Assembly (NCBI RefSeq): GCF_013299185.1
Contig: NZ_JAAFKG010000034.1
Location: 19,377-83,376 of the forward strand
DNA: 64,000 bases
Direction of reading: 5' to 3'
From: Microcoleus sp. bin48.metabat.b7b8b9.023
GTDB lineage: Bacteria; Cyanobacteriota; Cyanobacteriia; Cyanobacteriales; Microcoleaceae
Made by a program: the position numbers and the translations under genes. This document shows, one piece after another, positions 49,794 through 59,537 of the stretch; the first letter of the stretch is position 1, and each line of letters opens with the position of its first letter. The notes below the pieces were generated by a model, which was not told the DNA's origin, made no database searches, and was given only the letters and a program-made list of their open reading frames with translations.

Positions 49794-51476
49794 TTACTTT
49801 TTGGCTGAATTTAACAGCTTTGCTAAAACGTTTCGCGTTATTTGCTGAGCTCCGGCATTTAAAACTGGCGATCGCAACTGCGGCGCATTGTAATCGTCTA
49901 ATCCCCACGCCCACTGCATCGAACCAGTCGCGAATACTTTCGCCCCCGAATCTGCTGTATAAACCGTCATGTCAGCATAGCGAGTCCCTCCCCCGTGAGG
50001 GTATGGAGAATGACCGAGCCGAACTATATTTTTCGGGGCATTGCCAAACATTCGATCGACTTCATAACCCAACAGTCCCGGTAACTTGTCGCCCTGTTTT
50101 AACTGAGTTTTTTCCAGCAGCCAATCCGGGGCATTTTTATCGATCGCAATATCAGAGTTAACTTGAAATGTCTCGTACATAACACCTATCAAAGCATCTT
50201 CTGGACTTCCGATAGAGCGATCTCGCCAGCGAGTTGTTACTAAAGAATTAAGTGCGGGCGATTTATTGTAAGTTGTTGCTATTTGAGTGCTTTCTAGTTG
50301 CTCTGTTCCATAGTTAAAGTCCCCACTATTAGCTATTTTTACTATCGAATTAACGGCGCCTAATTCTTTTGGTAATGCGCCCATAGGGTCTAAATCTGCC
50401 ATTTCTTTATAAGCAACCACAGTTCGGTTTACTTCCCCAGTAATTCGGCTGGGTTCTAGGCGGATCTGCCAATAGCAAATATTGGAACCAAAAAATCCGA
50501 TGCTGACGCCTTCATCTCTAGCTGCTTCTATATTTTCCCGCATATCTCGCGACCAGTATTCGTCGTGACCTACGGACAAAAATGCTTTGTGAGACAACAG
50601 CAACCGGGAGTTAAAATGCGTGTCAATGTTGGTGGCATAGGTAACATCGTAGCCTTCTTTTTCCAGCCACCTGACCATATTGTATTCCCAACCAGCGTTT
50701 GAAGTTCTCCTTTTTGGCTGAAAATTTGTCAGAAATTCCCCCGCACCTACGCCGTAAGCTGCTTTGCGGTTGGGACTCATGGCGTAAGGCCGATTAAACG
50801 AAACCTTGTAAGCTTGTTTGGCCATGCTGTTCCAGCGGTAAAGGGATTTGTGACCCCAATTGTTGTACGCTTGGAAAGTGGTAACGCTGGATTGAAATAA
50901 AATGTCGGATTTGCGATCGTCATCCCGCACTACAAAGATAATATAACTTTGTTTCCCGCTGATACTGGCGGTGAGTTTCGCTAAATAAATGCCGCTCGTC
51001 CAGTCCGAAGGGCGATCGGGAATTTGCAAAATATAGGGGTCTTTCCAATCGCATTCTATCAGTCCCGATGCTTCATCTTCTCTCGGCGGAGGCTGTTTGA
51101 TTCCCTTCCGCACAATTGGGTCATTCATCCGGCGACCGCCGAGTCCATTATACCATCCGGTGCGGAATATTTCTATGCTATAATTCGGTTCTTTAGTGTT
51201 AACAAATAACTTAATTTCGCCGCCGAGATTGACGCTGGTCAGAGAGGCGTAACCTTCGATTTCTCGCTTCGTAGCAGGATTTTCTAACTCCCAGTCTGGG
51301 GTTCCGGATTTTTGGTTTTCTCGGGCTGTGAGATTGGTGCCGATAGCACTTTTTGCGATATTTGAATAATCTTGAGAATGTGCTGCGCTGTTATACAAAA
51401 AAGGGGCGGCTAAGCCAAGTGAGAAAGCTTTCAGAAACTCTCGGCGGCGCAATTTCAACAATAGTTTAACTGTCAC
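49794..51476 (-). CDS. N,N-dimethylformamidase beta-subunit-like, Tat-exported
   Basis: 560 residues. A twin-arginine signal (RRREFLKAFSLGLAAPFL) shows export in folded form. The body matches the large-subunit domain of N,N-dimethylformamidase: VNTKEPNYSIEIFRTGWYNGLGGRRM, TTFQAYNNWGHKSLYRWN, YDVTYATNIDTHFNSRLL and GHDEYWSRDMRENIEAARDEG. In family members Tyr and Glu residues of the HDEYW region bind iron, so a mononuclear Fe amidohydrolase is expected. Many cyanobacterial and actinobacterial relatives are annotated this way without a known substrate, and the small alpha subunit is absent here. It is transcribed alone, divergent from the carotenoid gene that follows. Confidence 0.85.
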   Translation of the reverse strand: MTVKLLLKLRRREFLKAFSLGLAAPFLYNSAAHSQDYSNIAKSAIGTNLTARENQKSGTPDWELENPATKREIEGYASLTSVNLGGEIKLFVNTKEPNYSIEIFRTGWYNGLGGRRMNDPIVRKGIKQPPPREDEASGLIECDWKDPYILQIPDRPSDWTSGIYLAKLTASISGKQSYIIFVVRDDDRKSDILFQSSVTTFQAYNNWGHKSLYRWNSMAKQAYKVSFNRPYAMSPNRKAAYGVGAGEFLTNFQPKRRTSNAGWEYNMVRWLEKEGYDVTYATNIDTHFNSRLLLSHKAFLSVGHDEYWSRDMRENIEAARDEGVSIGFFGSNICYWQIRLEPSRITGEVNRTVVAYKEMADLDPMGALPKELGAVNSIVKIANSGDFNYGTEQLESTQIATTYNKSPALNSLVTTRWRDRSIGSPEDALIGVMYETFQVNSDIAIDKNAPDWLLEKTQLKQGDKLPGLLGYEVDRMFGNAPKNIVRLGHSPYPHGGGTRYADMTVYTADSGAKVFATGSMQWAWGLDDYNAPQLRSPVLNAGAQQITRNVLAKLLNSAKK

Positions 51477-51829
51477 TGGTTTAAGTCTATGAATTTTAGG
51501 TGATAGATTGTACGGTTGGGTTTGGGTGTAGCGGGCGTAACATTACTTTACAATAGCCCTGGAAACATCATACCTGAGATAGATTAATTTCCGATCGCGC
51601 GATCGACTCACTACATCTCAGTAATGTGTCTGAGTATTTCTGCCAGGATCGTGTCTTAGGTCTTATGATGTATGGCTGATAGCATATACCTCATCGCGGA
51701 AGAATTTTAGAGACAACCGCCGATTTGAGATGTTTTTGGGTACAAGTCCCCGGAAACATTTGGCAATCGCCTCTAAAATCTAAAACCTGAAATCTAAAAT
51801 CCGACGACATATTTGTTTGCACCAGCTTT

Positions 51830-53782
51830 ATGAGTGAATCAACCAATCCACCGCTATCTCCACCAGTTTCTCGACGAACCGCCCTCAAATTCCTCGGAGT
51901 CGGTGCCGCAGGCGGGCTGCTGGGCTACTCTCGATTGTCCAAGCCCGAACCCGCCGTTTTCGTGCAAGATACTCTTGACTTGCCACGAATGCTGAATAAA
52001 CCCAAAACCGTTGCAGTTGTCGGTGCAGGCTTAGCAGGGCTCGCCTGTGCTTACGAACTGAGTCAGCGGGGTTTCGCCGTGACGCTGTTGGACAAATCGC
52101 CCCAACTCGGCGGTAAAATTGCTAGTTGGCCGATAAAAGTCGGGAACGAAACCTTTATGATGGAACACGGTTTTCACGGTTTTTTCCCCCAATACTACAA
52201 CCTCAAAAGTGTGGTCAAAGAACTAGAAATTACCGATAACTTTGTATCTTTAGAATCCTACGCCGTTGTGTTTCGAGACGGCAAATACAAACCAGAAGTT
52301 TTCCGTCCAAACCATTCAGCTTTCCCCTGGAATATAGTTGATTTGGGGATATCTTCTCCCAACCGGCTCAAGTGGGGAATCAATCTAACAAAACCCGCTC
52401 ACTGGCAAGTTTTTCGGGAAATCGGCGGTTTTCAAACTCAACAAAGTTTTGCTCGCCTCGACAACATATCAGTTGCCGACTGGGTAAAAGGTGAATTCCC
52501 GCGCGGACTTTACGACTTGTATTTTCTGCCTTTTGCCAAGTCCAGCCTCAACGCTCCCGACGAATTGAGCGTGGGGGAATTAATGCAATTCTTCCACTTT
52601 TACTTTTTCGGAAATCCCGAAGGTTTGGCCTTCAACGGCACGCGGCAAGATATGGGCACTTCTTTAGTGCAGCCGATTGCCAGATCCATTGAAAGTAAAG
52701 GTGGCAAAGTATTGACAGATGTCGCAGTTAGTGGAATTCACTGGCAAAACGGTCAGATTGATTCTTTGACTTATCAGTCGGGAGAAGTGCAAAGTAAAGT
52801 ACCTTTTTGGGTGAAGCGAAATACGCTATTAACTGACAGCAACTCTACGGAATATTTCGGCGCTGGCGACAGCGTGTTTGCCGCCGCACCTGGAGGAAAA
52901 GAGGCAATTTCTCTGAGCTGTACTCACCAAGGCTGCACGGTTCAGAAACAAAATGACGGTCAATTTCACTGTCCTTGTCACGGGGCAGTTTTTGATGCTG
53001 ATGGGCGAGTTGTGAGCGGGCCTGCTCAACGGGATTTGCCTCGATTTAAAGTAGTGGATAAAAAATCCGATGAGATACAGTTAGCCGCAGCTCCGAATAA
53101 GTCGCAACCGCAGAATGTGGCGGAAACATTGAAGGCTGATTATTATGTATTTGCGGCGGATGTTCCGGGGATGCAGCATTTGTTTAGTTTGGCCAGCGGT
53201 GAGGTGAATCCGCAGGTGCACAGCCGAATTGAGGAATTGAAAATAGCAGATCCGTTTGCGGTTGGCCGTTTTTGGTTCGATCGCGATTTTCCCTGGGAGC
53301 ACAGCAATTTCAGTTCGCTCTCGGGCTACAAACTGACTGATAGCATCACACTTTACCATAAAATTCAGGATCAGTTCATCGAGTGGCATCAGAAAACTGG
53401 CGGCAGTGTAGTGGAATTGCACGCTTATTGTTACAAGGAGAAGGAATTTCCCAACCAGAAAGTTTTGCTGGCTACTTTTGAGCAAGAATTGTATGAAATT
53501 GTACCGGAATTAAAAGCAGCAACTCTGCTGCACCGGGAGTTAGTAAATCAAAATAATTTCTCGGGCTATCCGCCCGGTAGTTATGCGGAAAGGCCGGAGA
53601 CTTGCTGCGCTGTTCCCAATCTGTTGTTTGCGGGAGATTGGGTAAAAATGCCTTTTCCTTGCGGTTTAATGGAAAGGGCGGTGAGCAGCGGTTTGTTGGC
53701 AGCTAATGCTATTTTATACCAGGAGGGTTTGCAGAGGCGATCGCTCTTGACGGTGAATCCCGAAGGCGTGCTGAAAATCTAG
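51830..53782 (+). CDS. cruE: FAD/Rieske desaturase-methyltransferase, CruE/CrtU-like
   Basis: 650 residues. A short Tat-like start (SRRTALKFLGVGAAGGLLG) precedes an FAD dinucleotide fold (GAGLAGLACAYEL, first Gly65) and a phytoene-desaturase-like body (DKSPQLGGKIASW, EHGFHGFF). Inserted in the second half is a complete Rieske [2Fe-2S] cluster: Cys364 and His366 (CTHQGC), Cys381 and His384 (CPCHG). The FAD part then resumes and ends with LLFAGDWVKMPFPCGLMERAV. This combination matches the carotene desaturase/methyltransferase CrtU/CruE family that makes aromatic end groups from beta-carotene. Two possible partner genes for the next oxidation steps lie at 55832-57588. Other FAD/Rieske amine oxidases are possible, so the symbol is an inference. 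Confidence 0.75.
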   Translation: MSESTNPPLSPPVSRRTALKFLGVGAAGGLLGYSRLSKPEPAVFVQDTLDLPRMLNKPKTVAVVGAGLAGLACAYELSQRGFAVTLLDKSPQLGGKIASWPIKVGNETFMMEHGFHGFFPQYYNLKSVVKELEITDNFVSLESYAVVFRDGKYKPEVFRPNHSAFPWNIVDLGISSPNRLKWGINLTKPAHWQVFREIGGFQTQQSFARLDNISVADWVKGEFPRGLYDLYFLPFAKSSLNAPDELSVGELMQFFHFYFFGNPEGLAFNGTRQDMGTSLVQPIARSIESKGGKVLTDVAVSGIHWQNGQIDSLTYQSGEVQSKVPFWVKRNTLLTDSNSTEYFGAGDSVFAAAPGGKEAISLSCTHQGCTVQKQNDGQFHCPCHGAVFDADGRVVSGPAQRDLPRFKVVDKKSDEIQLAAAPNKSQPQNVAETLKADYYVFAADVPGMQHLFSLASGEVNPQVHSRIEELKIADPFAVGRFWFDRDFPWEHSNFSSLSGYKLTDSITLYHKIQDQFIEWHQKTGGSVVELHAYCYKEKEFPNQKVLLATFEQELYEIVPELKAATLLHRELVNQNNFSGYPPGSYAERPETCCAVPNLLFAGDWVKMPFPCGLMERAVSSGLLAANAILYQEGLQRRSLLTVNPEGVLKI

Positions 53783-53830
53783 GATTTGCAGCGGGGCGGA
53801 TTTTCAATCGTGTCCGCACGAACAAAAACT

Positions 53831-54535
53831 GGTTCGTAGTGAGGACTTTAGTCCTCAGGAAAAGAAGGACTAAAGTCCTCACTACGAACCTTAACAAAAA
53901 CTGTTCGTAGTGAGGACTTTAGTCCGCATCCATAGAAGGACTGAAGTCCTCACTACGAACCTTAACAAAAACTGGTTCGTAGTTAGGACTTTAGTCCTCA
54001 GGAAAAGAAGGACTAAAGTCCTCACTACGAACCTTAACAAAAACTGGTTCGTAGTTAGGACTTTAGTCCTCAGGAGAAGAAGGACTAAAGTCCTCACTAC
54101 GAACCTTAACAAAAACTGTTCGTAGTGAGGACTTTAGTCCGCATCCATAGAAGGACTGAAGTCCTCACTACGAACCTTAACAAAAACTGGTTCGTAGTTA
54201 GGACTTTAGTCCTCAGGAAAAGAAGGACTAAAGTCCTCACTACGAACCTTAACAAAAACTGTTCGTAGTGAGGACTTTAGTCCTCAGGAAAAGAAGGACT
54301 AAAGTCCTCACTACGAACCTTAACAAAAACTGGTTCGTAGTTAGGACTTTAGTCCTCAGGAGAAGAAGGACTAAAGTCCTCACTACGAACCTTAACAAAA
54401 ACTGGTTCGTAGTTAGGACTTTAGTCCTCAGGAGAAGAAGGACTAAAGTCCTCACTACGAACCTTAACAAAAACTGTTCGTAGTGAGGACTTTAGTCCGC
54501 ATCCATAGAAGGACTAAAGTCCTCACTACGAACCT
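53831..54535. repeat. Ten tandem hairpin units, ggttcgtagtgaggactttagtcc type
   Basis: Units begin at 53831, 53903, 53974, 54046, 54118, 54189, 54261, 54332, 54404 and 54476, each 71-72 bp. Each is a palindrome (ggttcgtagtgaggacttta with its complement) around an aggaaaag or gcatccatag loop, joined by ttaacaaaaact. Two loop types alternate irregularly. Apparent reading frames on both strands are products of the period. Confidence 0.97.
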
Positions 54536-54579
54536 TTTTATTTTATTTCGAGTGAAATTAGCACACAAAACATTGGTTT

Positions 54580-55740
54580 ATGGCTAAAAGAATCTGGTGG
54601 CAAAAACCGCAAATCCGCACCGACGAAGAACAGCACTTGCACCGGAAAGTTAGCTGGCTGGAACTGTTTTTTGACCTGGTATTCGTAGTAGTTATTGCCG
54701 AATTGTCGCACAATTTGGCGATCGATGTTTCTTGGGCAGGCGCGGGCAAATACACATTGCTATTCTTGCCCGCATGGTGGGTTTGGATCGGTGCAACTTA
54801 CTATAACGAGCGGTTTGAGACAGAAGGAATTGAAAATCGCTTGTTTACATTTCTCCTAATTTTGTCTGTAGCGGGATTGGCGGTATTTTCCCACCACGGT
54901 TTAGGAGAAACCTCTGTGGGTTTTGCCTTATCTTACGTATTTGCGCGATCGATTGTAACTGTTCTCTGGTGGCGGGCAGGCTACCACGAACCGAGTTTCC
55001 GCCCGACTGCGAAACGGTTTGTCATGGGTTCTAGTATTTCGATCGCCTTTTTTATCTTATCCGTTTTCGTACCTCCCCCAACACGTTTTATCTTGTGGGT
55101 AATTGGGTTATTTATCGATATCAATACCCCGATATTTACCGTCAAACACCAAGCAAAACTGCCCCAATTTAGCAGTTCCAGACTTCCCGAAAGATACGGA
55201 CTATTTATGATTATCGTTTTGGGGGAAGCCGTAGTCAGCGTAGTTCAAGGATTGGCCGCCAAAGAACACTTTGATTTTGCCGATGCCATCACTGGAATTC
55301 TGGGAATGACGCTAACTTTCGGTATCTGGTGGATATACTTTGATTTTGTCGCTCGCAGGCCTCCAAAACCTGCAACTGGTTGGGTATTTACTTGGGGATA
55401 TTTGCATATGCCGTTGGTAATGTCGGTGACAGCAACGGCGGCGGGAATCAACAATATGATTGCCTCGAAAGCAACAGTGCTCCCTTTGAACGTGCAGTGC
55501 TTAATTTGCGGTTCTTTAGCGATTTCTTTGGCTGTGATTGCTCTCCTGGAAACCACTTTGCGCCGAGATGAGGACGAACCCGCTCACCCGATATGGAGTC
55601 CTGCCTTAAAGTTAGCTGCGGCGGTTGTGACACTAATTGTAGGTCTTTTCGGAGGATTAGGAGCGATCGCTCTCCTGAGTTTGTTGGTAATATTACTAGC
55701 AATTCAGATGAGTTACGGTTTGTGGGTGTGGTTTCGCTGA
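54580..55740 (+). CDS. LtrA family membrane protein (low temperature requirement A-like)
   Basis: 386 residues with about ten transmembrane helices. The family signature appears at the start (SWLELFFDLVFVVVIAELSHNLA) and again in the middle (ERYGLFMIIVLGEAVVSVVQGL). Cytosolic charged loops separate the helices (FRPTAKRFV, RRPPKPATG). LtrA proteins were linked to growth at low temperature in Listeria, but the biochemical function is unknown. The gene lies between the CruE-like gene and the methyltransferase/Rieske pair, all on one strand. A link with carotenoid or membrane composition is possible; the spacing (91 bp to the next gene) allows co-transcription. Confidence 0.92.
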   Translation: MAKRIWWQKPQIRTDEEQHLHRKVSWLELFFDLVFVVVIAELSHNLAIDVSWAGAGKYTLLFLPAWWVWIGATYYNERFETEGIENRLFTFLLILSVAGLAVFSHHGLGETSVGFALSYVFARSIVTVLWWRAGYHEPSFRPTAKRFVMGSSISIAFFILSVFVPPPTRFILWVIGLFIDINTPIFTVKHQAKLPQFSSSRLPERYGLFMIIVLGEAVVSVVQGLAAKEHFDFADAITGILGMTLTFGIWWIYFDFVARRPPKPATGWVFTWGYLHMPLVMSVTATAAGINNMIASKATVLPLNVQCLICGSLAISLAVIALLETTLRRDEDEPAHPIWSPALKLAAAVVTLIVGLFGGLGAIALLSLLVILLAIQMSYGLWVWFR

Positions 55741-55831
55741 GGAGAAAAGTCAGAGCTTGGGAAAAAAAACATCCGCGTGGCTTTGGGTGCATCTGCGGGT
55801 AAAATGTTGAATGAGTATAAAGCAAGAATAG

Positions 55832-56518
55832 ATGCTGAAGAGTAACTGGAAAATTCCCAATAAATCTGTAACGTTTGATGATTTTGCAACAGAATACGAT
55901 TTCGCTGCTACCTTGGAAAGCCAGAACGATTTTTTTACTAAAAATCTGTCTTCCAACAAAGGTACAGCATTAGATATTGGCTGCGGTTCTGGCATTCTGG
56001 CTTGGGAATTAGCTAAGTATTACGAGCGTGTAGTGGCGGTAGATTTATCAGCAAAAATGCTGGCTATTGCTAGTCAAAAACGCTCAGCCCCCAATATCGA
56101 ATACATCCAAATGGATGCCAGTCAATTAGCGTTCGATCGCCAATTTGATTTAATAGTTAGTGCCGCCACTTTTCACCACCTACCCAACCTACCCGTCGCC
56201 CTCTCAGGCATTAAGAACTTGTTAAACCGCCAGGGTAAAATTGTCTTTTTAGATAATGTCTCGGAAGTCGAAACACCAGCCACCCTCGGCTACATCATAG
56301 GTGCAATCAGAAATTTTATTCCCGATTGTTCTAAATACGGATTTCGCGATGCTTCAAGATTGTTGAAATTTAGATTGTCGCCAAGCTGGTTGAAGCATTT
56401 AGCGAGCGACAGGTATTTGTCAGAAGGGAGATTTAAAAGAATTTACGGTCGTTGCTTTCCCGGCTGTTATTTTGTAAGATTGGGTTGTTCTATGGGCGTA
56501 ATTTGGGAAAATTTGTAA
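55832..56518 (+). CDS. SAM-dependent methyltransferase (CruH-type N-part)
   Basis: 228 residues. Class I fold: motif I LDIGCGSG (47-54), acidic VVAVDLSAKML (motif II), YIQMDASQLAF, then FDLIVSAATFHHL (motif IV-type) and GKIVFLDNV. The C-terminal 70 residues are basic. The stop overlaps the start of the next gene by one base (taatg), so translation is coupled. As I recall it, the CruH protein of synechoxanthin synthesis in other cyanobacteria is a single chain combining a methyltransferase-like part with a Rieske part; here they would be two adjacent genes. Substrate is inferred from this context only. Confidence 0.85.
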   Translation: MLKSNWKIPNKSVTFDDFATEYDFAATLESQNDFFTKNLSSNKGTALDIGCGSGILAWELAKYYERVVAVDLSAKMLAIASQKRSAPNIEYIQMDASQLAFDRQFDLIVSAATFHHLPNLPVALSGIKNLLNRQGKIVFLDNVSEVETPATLGYIIGAIRNFIPDCSKYGFRDASRLLKFRLSPSWLKHLASDRYLSEGRFKRIYGRCFPGCYFVRLGCSMGVIWENL

Positions 56519-57588
56519 TGCAAAATAATGCGATCGAATCGGTATCTGCAAGGGTACAAAAAACTCACATCCGCGAGTTGGGCATTAATTTGGAGCAATG
56601 GTATGCAGTCGCCCGCAGCACAGAGGTACAGAGTCAGCCCCTAGCTGCGATATTGTGGCATCGGGCGATCGTGCTTTTCCGCGACAGTGCAGGCAAAATC
56701 AACGCTTTAGAAGATAGGTGCCCGCACCGACAAGTTAAACTCAGCCACGGCAAAGTTAAAGGCGATTTAATCGAATGCGCCTACCACGGATGGCGTTTAA
56801 ATGCAAGCGGAGAATGCGCGGAAGTCGATTATTTAGCAGAAAACCAAAAGCTACCTAACTGCAAAATTCGCTCCTATCCAGTCAAGGAGCAAAACGGTTT
56901 TATCTGGCTGTTTCCCGGCGACGAAACCCAATCCGAAAAAATAGATTTATTGGATTTGCCCGAGTGGGAAGATCTCAATTATATTGCCACAGTATCAGTC
57001 ATCGACTGTCAGGCGCACTATTCATTTTTAATTGAAAACTTGATGGATATGTACCACGGACACTTGCACGATGATTGGCAAGCTTGGGCAAATCCAGTAT
57101 TAGATACTTTGGCAGAAGACGAGCATCAAGTAACAGCTCGCTATCAAGCACAAAGTTATTACAAAATAGATAAAATTTGGTCAATTTCCCAGTTATTTTT
57201 TAAGTCTCTGCGCCGACTGCACCCGGAACCGCTTGATGTGAGTTATGTTTACCCGCACTGGGTTTCAACATTGGGAAGCGACTTTAAGATTTACTGCTTG
57301 GTTTGCCCGGTAAGCGAGACAGCAACTCGCGCTTATTTAATTCATTTTACCTCATTAAATGCGTTTTGGCGGCTGCACAAATTGCCTGTGTGGTTTCGCA
57401 AGTTTATCAAAGATAGTTGTTTTGGTGCTGCTCAAAAGTTATTAGATGGTTTGGTGCGGCAGGATGTATTGATGATTGAGGAAGAACAGCAGGCTTTTTT
57501 GCAAAATTCGGAAAGAAAGAGTTACGAATTAAATCGGGCGTTGGGTAGCGTGCAAAAGTTGATGAGAAGTCAGGCAGAAAATGGGTGA
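56518..57588 (+). CDS. Rieske non-haem iron oxygenase (CruH-type C-part)
   Basis: 356 residues from the ATG at 56518, sharing one base with the stop of the gene before; a longer start at 56452 would overlap heavily and is less likely. The Rieske cluster ligands are Cys68 and His70 (CPHRQVKLSHG) and Cys87 and His90 (CAYHGW). The mononuclear iron site follows: Asn174, Asp177, His180 and His184 in ENLMDMYHGHLHDDW. This resembles pheophorbide a oxygenase-like hydroxylases. A ferredoxin reductase partner is not adjacent. In the carotenoid setting it would oxidise a methyl group of the aromatic ring. Chlorophyll-type substrates are the main alternative. Confidence 0.85.
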   Translation: MQNNAIESVSARVQKTHIRELGINLEQWYAVARSTEVQSQPLAAILWHRAIVLFRDSAGKINALEDRCPHRQVKLSHGKVKGDLIECAYHGWRLNASGECAEVDYLAENQKLPNCKIRSYPVKEQNGFIWLFPGDETQSEKIDLLDLPEWEDLNYIATVSVIDCQAHYSFLIENLMDMYHGHLHDDWQAWANPVLDTLAEDEHQVTARYQAQSYYKIDKIWSISQLFFKSLRRLHPEPLDVSYVYPHWVSTLGSDFKIYCLVCPVSETATRAYLIHFTSLNAFWRLHKLPVWFRKFIKDSCFGAAQKLLDGLVRQDVLMIEEEQQAFLQNSERKSYELNRALGSVQKLMRSQAENG

Positions 57589-57747
57589 TTCAGCCGCAGA
57601 TTGACATCTGCGGCGCGACGAATGGAACCAGCCTGCACAGGCTAAGTTGAGAGTTCTCCTTTCCAAGCTTGAGCATGGTATTCTAGCAACAGGGAAAATT
57701 GACTTTCGGGAAGCAATTACCAAGCACACCTAACAGAGGAACCAAGC

Positions 57748-59436
57748 ATGAACCGTGTCAGCATCAAGGGTGAACAACATCCGATTAAAAAAATCTTTAG
57801 CGATGACTTTATGTTCACCATTCCCCTCTACCAGCGTCCCTATGCTTGGACAAAGGAGGAAGCTGGGGAACTGCTGGAAGACCTGCTAACATTCTTGGGA
57901 GATGGTAACGAGACGATTGATGAACTCAACCCCTACTTTCTAGGCAGCATTGTTTTGATCAAATCGGAGCAGCCAGCCGCTGAAATTGTAGATGGTCAGC
58001 AACGTCTAACGACTCTCACCATACTACTAGCTGCTCTCAGGGCATCATTGCCAACAGAACACGCCAATGACTTGACCACTTATCTATACCAAAAAGGCAG
58101 CTTAATCGCGAATATCTCTAATCGTTACCGTCTGACTTTGCGCGAGCGAGATGCAGATTTTTTCAAGACATATATTCAAAATGAAGGTGGTATTAACAAG
58201 CTCCAAGAATTAAACACTGCTGAGCTGATGGATAGTCAGAAGCTTATTAAAGAAAATGCACATTTATTCTTGCAACGTTTGCAGACTATCGCCGAATCTC
58301 ACCATATACGTCTTGCCCAGTTTATCATTACCCAGTGCTACTTAGTAGTGGTTTCTACGCCTGACTTTGACTCGGCGTATCGGATATTTTCTGTGTTGAA
58401 TAACAGGGGATTGGATCTCTCCATAACTGATATCTTGAAAGCCGACATTATCGGAAAAATACCGGAAAGCCAACAAGAAAAATATACTAAAAAGTGGGAA
58501 GATACCGAGGAGAATCTGGGACGCGAGTTATTCAAAGATTTGTTTTCTCATATTCGCATGATTAAGGAAAAGAAAAAACTTAGCAAGAGTATCCTTAAAG
58601 AGTTTCAAGAAAACATCAATCCTGCGGCTGGGCCTCAGCAATTCATTGATGAAATTTTAGTTCCTTATGCTAAGGCTTTTTCGGACATTTACAACTCAAC
58701 CTATGAAAGCGAGGCGCGTGCAGAGGAAATTAATCAACTATTTAAATGGTTAAACAAAATTGATAATTTTGACTGGGTACCACCTGCCATTCTCTACCTA
58801 TCTCGCAACCGTAACCGTCATAACCCCGATAATTTGGTGCGTTTCTTTATAGATTTAGACCGCCTTGCCACAGGTTTAATGATTGTCCGCGCCAATATTA
58901 ATGAGCGCATAGAACGTTACAGTAGATTGCTTACTGCTATTGAGCAAGAGGAAGATTTATTCAATTCCTATTCACCGCTTCAGTTTACTCCTGAAGAGTC
59001 AAACAATATCCTTAGAGTCCTCGATAGTGACCTTTACCTAATGCCAAAAATTCGTCGTTATGTTTTGGTGCGCTTAGATGCTGCTCTGTCAGAAGGCGAA
59101 GCATCTTACAACTTCTCGAACATTACTGTCGAGCACGTACTTCCCCAAAATCCAGGTGCTAATAGTGAGTGGATGAAGTGGTTTGCTAATCAGCAAGAGC
59201 ACGCTCAATATGTACATCGTCTTGGCAACTTAGTTTTACTATCTTGTGCGAAAAACACTCTGGCACAAAATTATGATTTTGATGTGAAAAAACAGAAGTA
59301 TTTCACCACTAAAACAGGTGTTTCACCCTTTGCACTTACTACTCAAGTGCTGCGGGAACAGGAATGGACGCCAGAAGTAATCGCTCGACGGCAGAAAGAG
59401 CAGATTAATGTTCTCAAGAATCTTTGGCGCTTATAG
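57748..59436 (+). CDS. DUF262/DUF1524 protein, GmrSD-type defence nuclease candidate
   Basis: 562 residues. The N-terminal DUF262 domain has IPLYQRPYAW (25-34) and the nucleotide-binding motif EIVDGQQRLTTL with Val81-Asp-Gly-Gln-Gln-Arg86. A helical middle follows. The C-terminal DUF1524 domain has an HNH-like site: His463 in ITVEHVLPQN and RLGNLVLL with Asn494, then AKNTLAQNYDFDVK. Single-chain DUF262-DUF1524 proteins include GmrSD, which cuts modified phage DNA in E. coli. A TATA-free start is preceded by CAGAGGAACC. It lies just 160 bp after the Rieske gene but reads as a separate accessory gene. The target (modified DNA) is inferred from family. Confidence 0.88.
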   Translation: MNRVSIKGEQHPIKKIFSDDFMFTIPLYQRPYAWTKEEAGELLEDLLTFLGDGNETIDELNPYFLGSIVLIKSEQPAAEIVDGQQRLTTLTILLAALRASLPTEHANDLTTYLYQKGSLIANISNRYRLTLRERDADFFKTYIQNEGGINKLQELNTAELMDSQKLIKENAHLFLQRLQTIAESHHIRLAQFIITQCYLVVVSTPDFDSAYRIFSVLNNRGLDLSITDILKADIIGKIPESQQEKYTKKWEDTEENLGRELFKDLFSHIRMIKEKKKLSKSILKEFQENINPAAGPQQFIDEILVPYAKAFSDIYNSTYESEARAEEINQLFKWLNKIDNFDWVPPAILYLSRNRNRHNPDNLVRFFIDLDRLATGLMIVRANINERIERYSRLLTAIEQEEDLFNSYSPLQFTPEESNNILRVLDSDLYLMPKIRRYVLVRLDAALSEGEASYNFSNITVEHVLPQNPGANSEWMKWFANQQEHAQYVHRLGNLVLLSCAKNTLAQNYDFDVKKQKYFTTKTGVSPFALTTQVLREQEWTPEVIARRQKEQINVLKNLWRL

Positions 59437-59537
59437 GATAATTGAATTTGATATCAAATTGCTCTAATCTGTCCATCAGCACAAAACCATCTGCGTCCAT
59501 CTGCGGTCAAAAAAATCTAAATCCCGCAGTACAAACG

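Noticed and set aside
53891..54483. Frames on both strands reading VRTLVL...RTKVLTTN repeats
   Set aside because: Artefacts of 71-72 bp hairpin units; present on both strands because units are palindromic.
53831..54535. CRISPR array
   Set aside because: No unique spacers: the whole 71-72 bp unit repeats and each is a hairpin; no cas genes in the window.
56452..56517. Upstream start of the Rieske oxygenase
   Set aside because: It would overlap the methyltransferase by 67 bases; the taatg overlap start at 56518 is the natural one.
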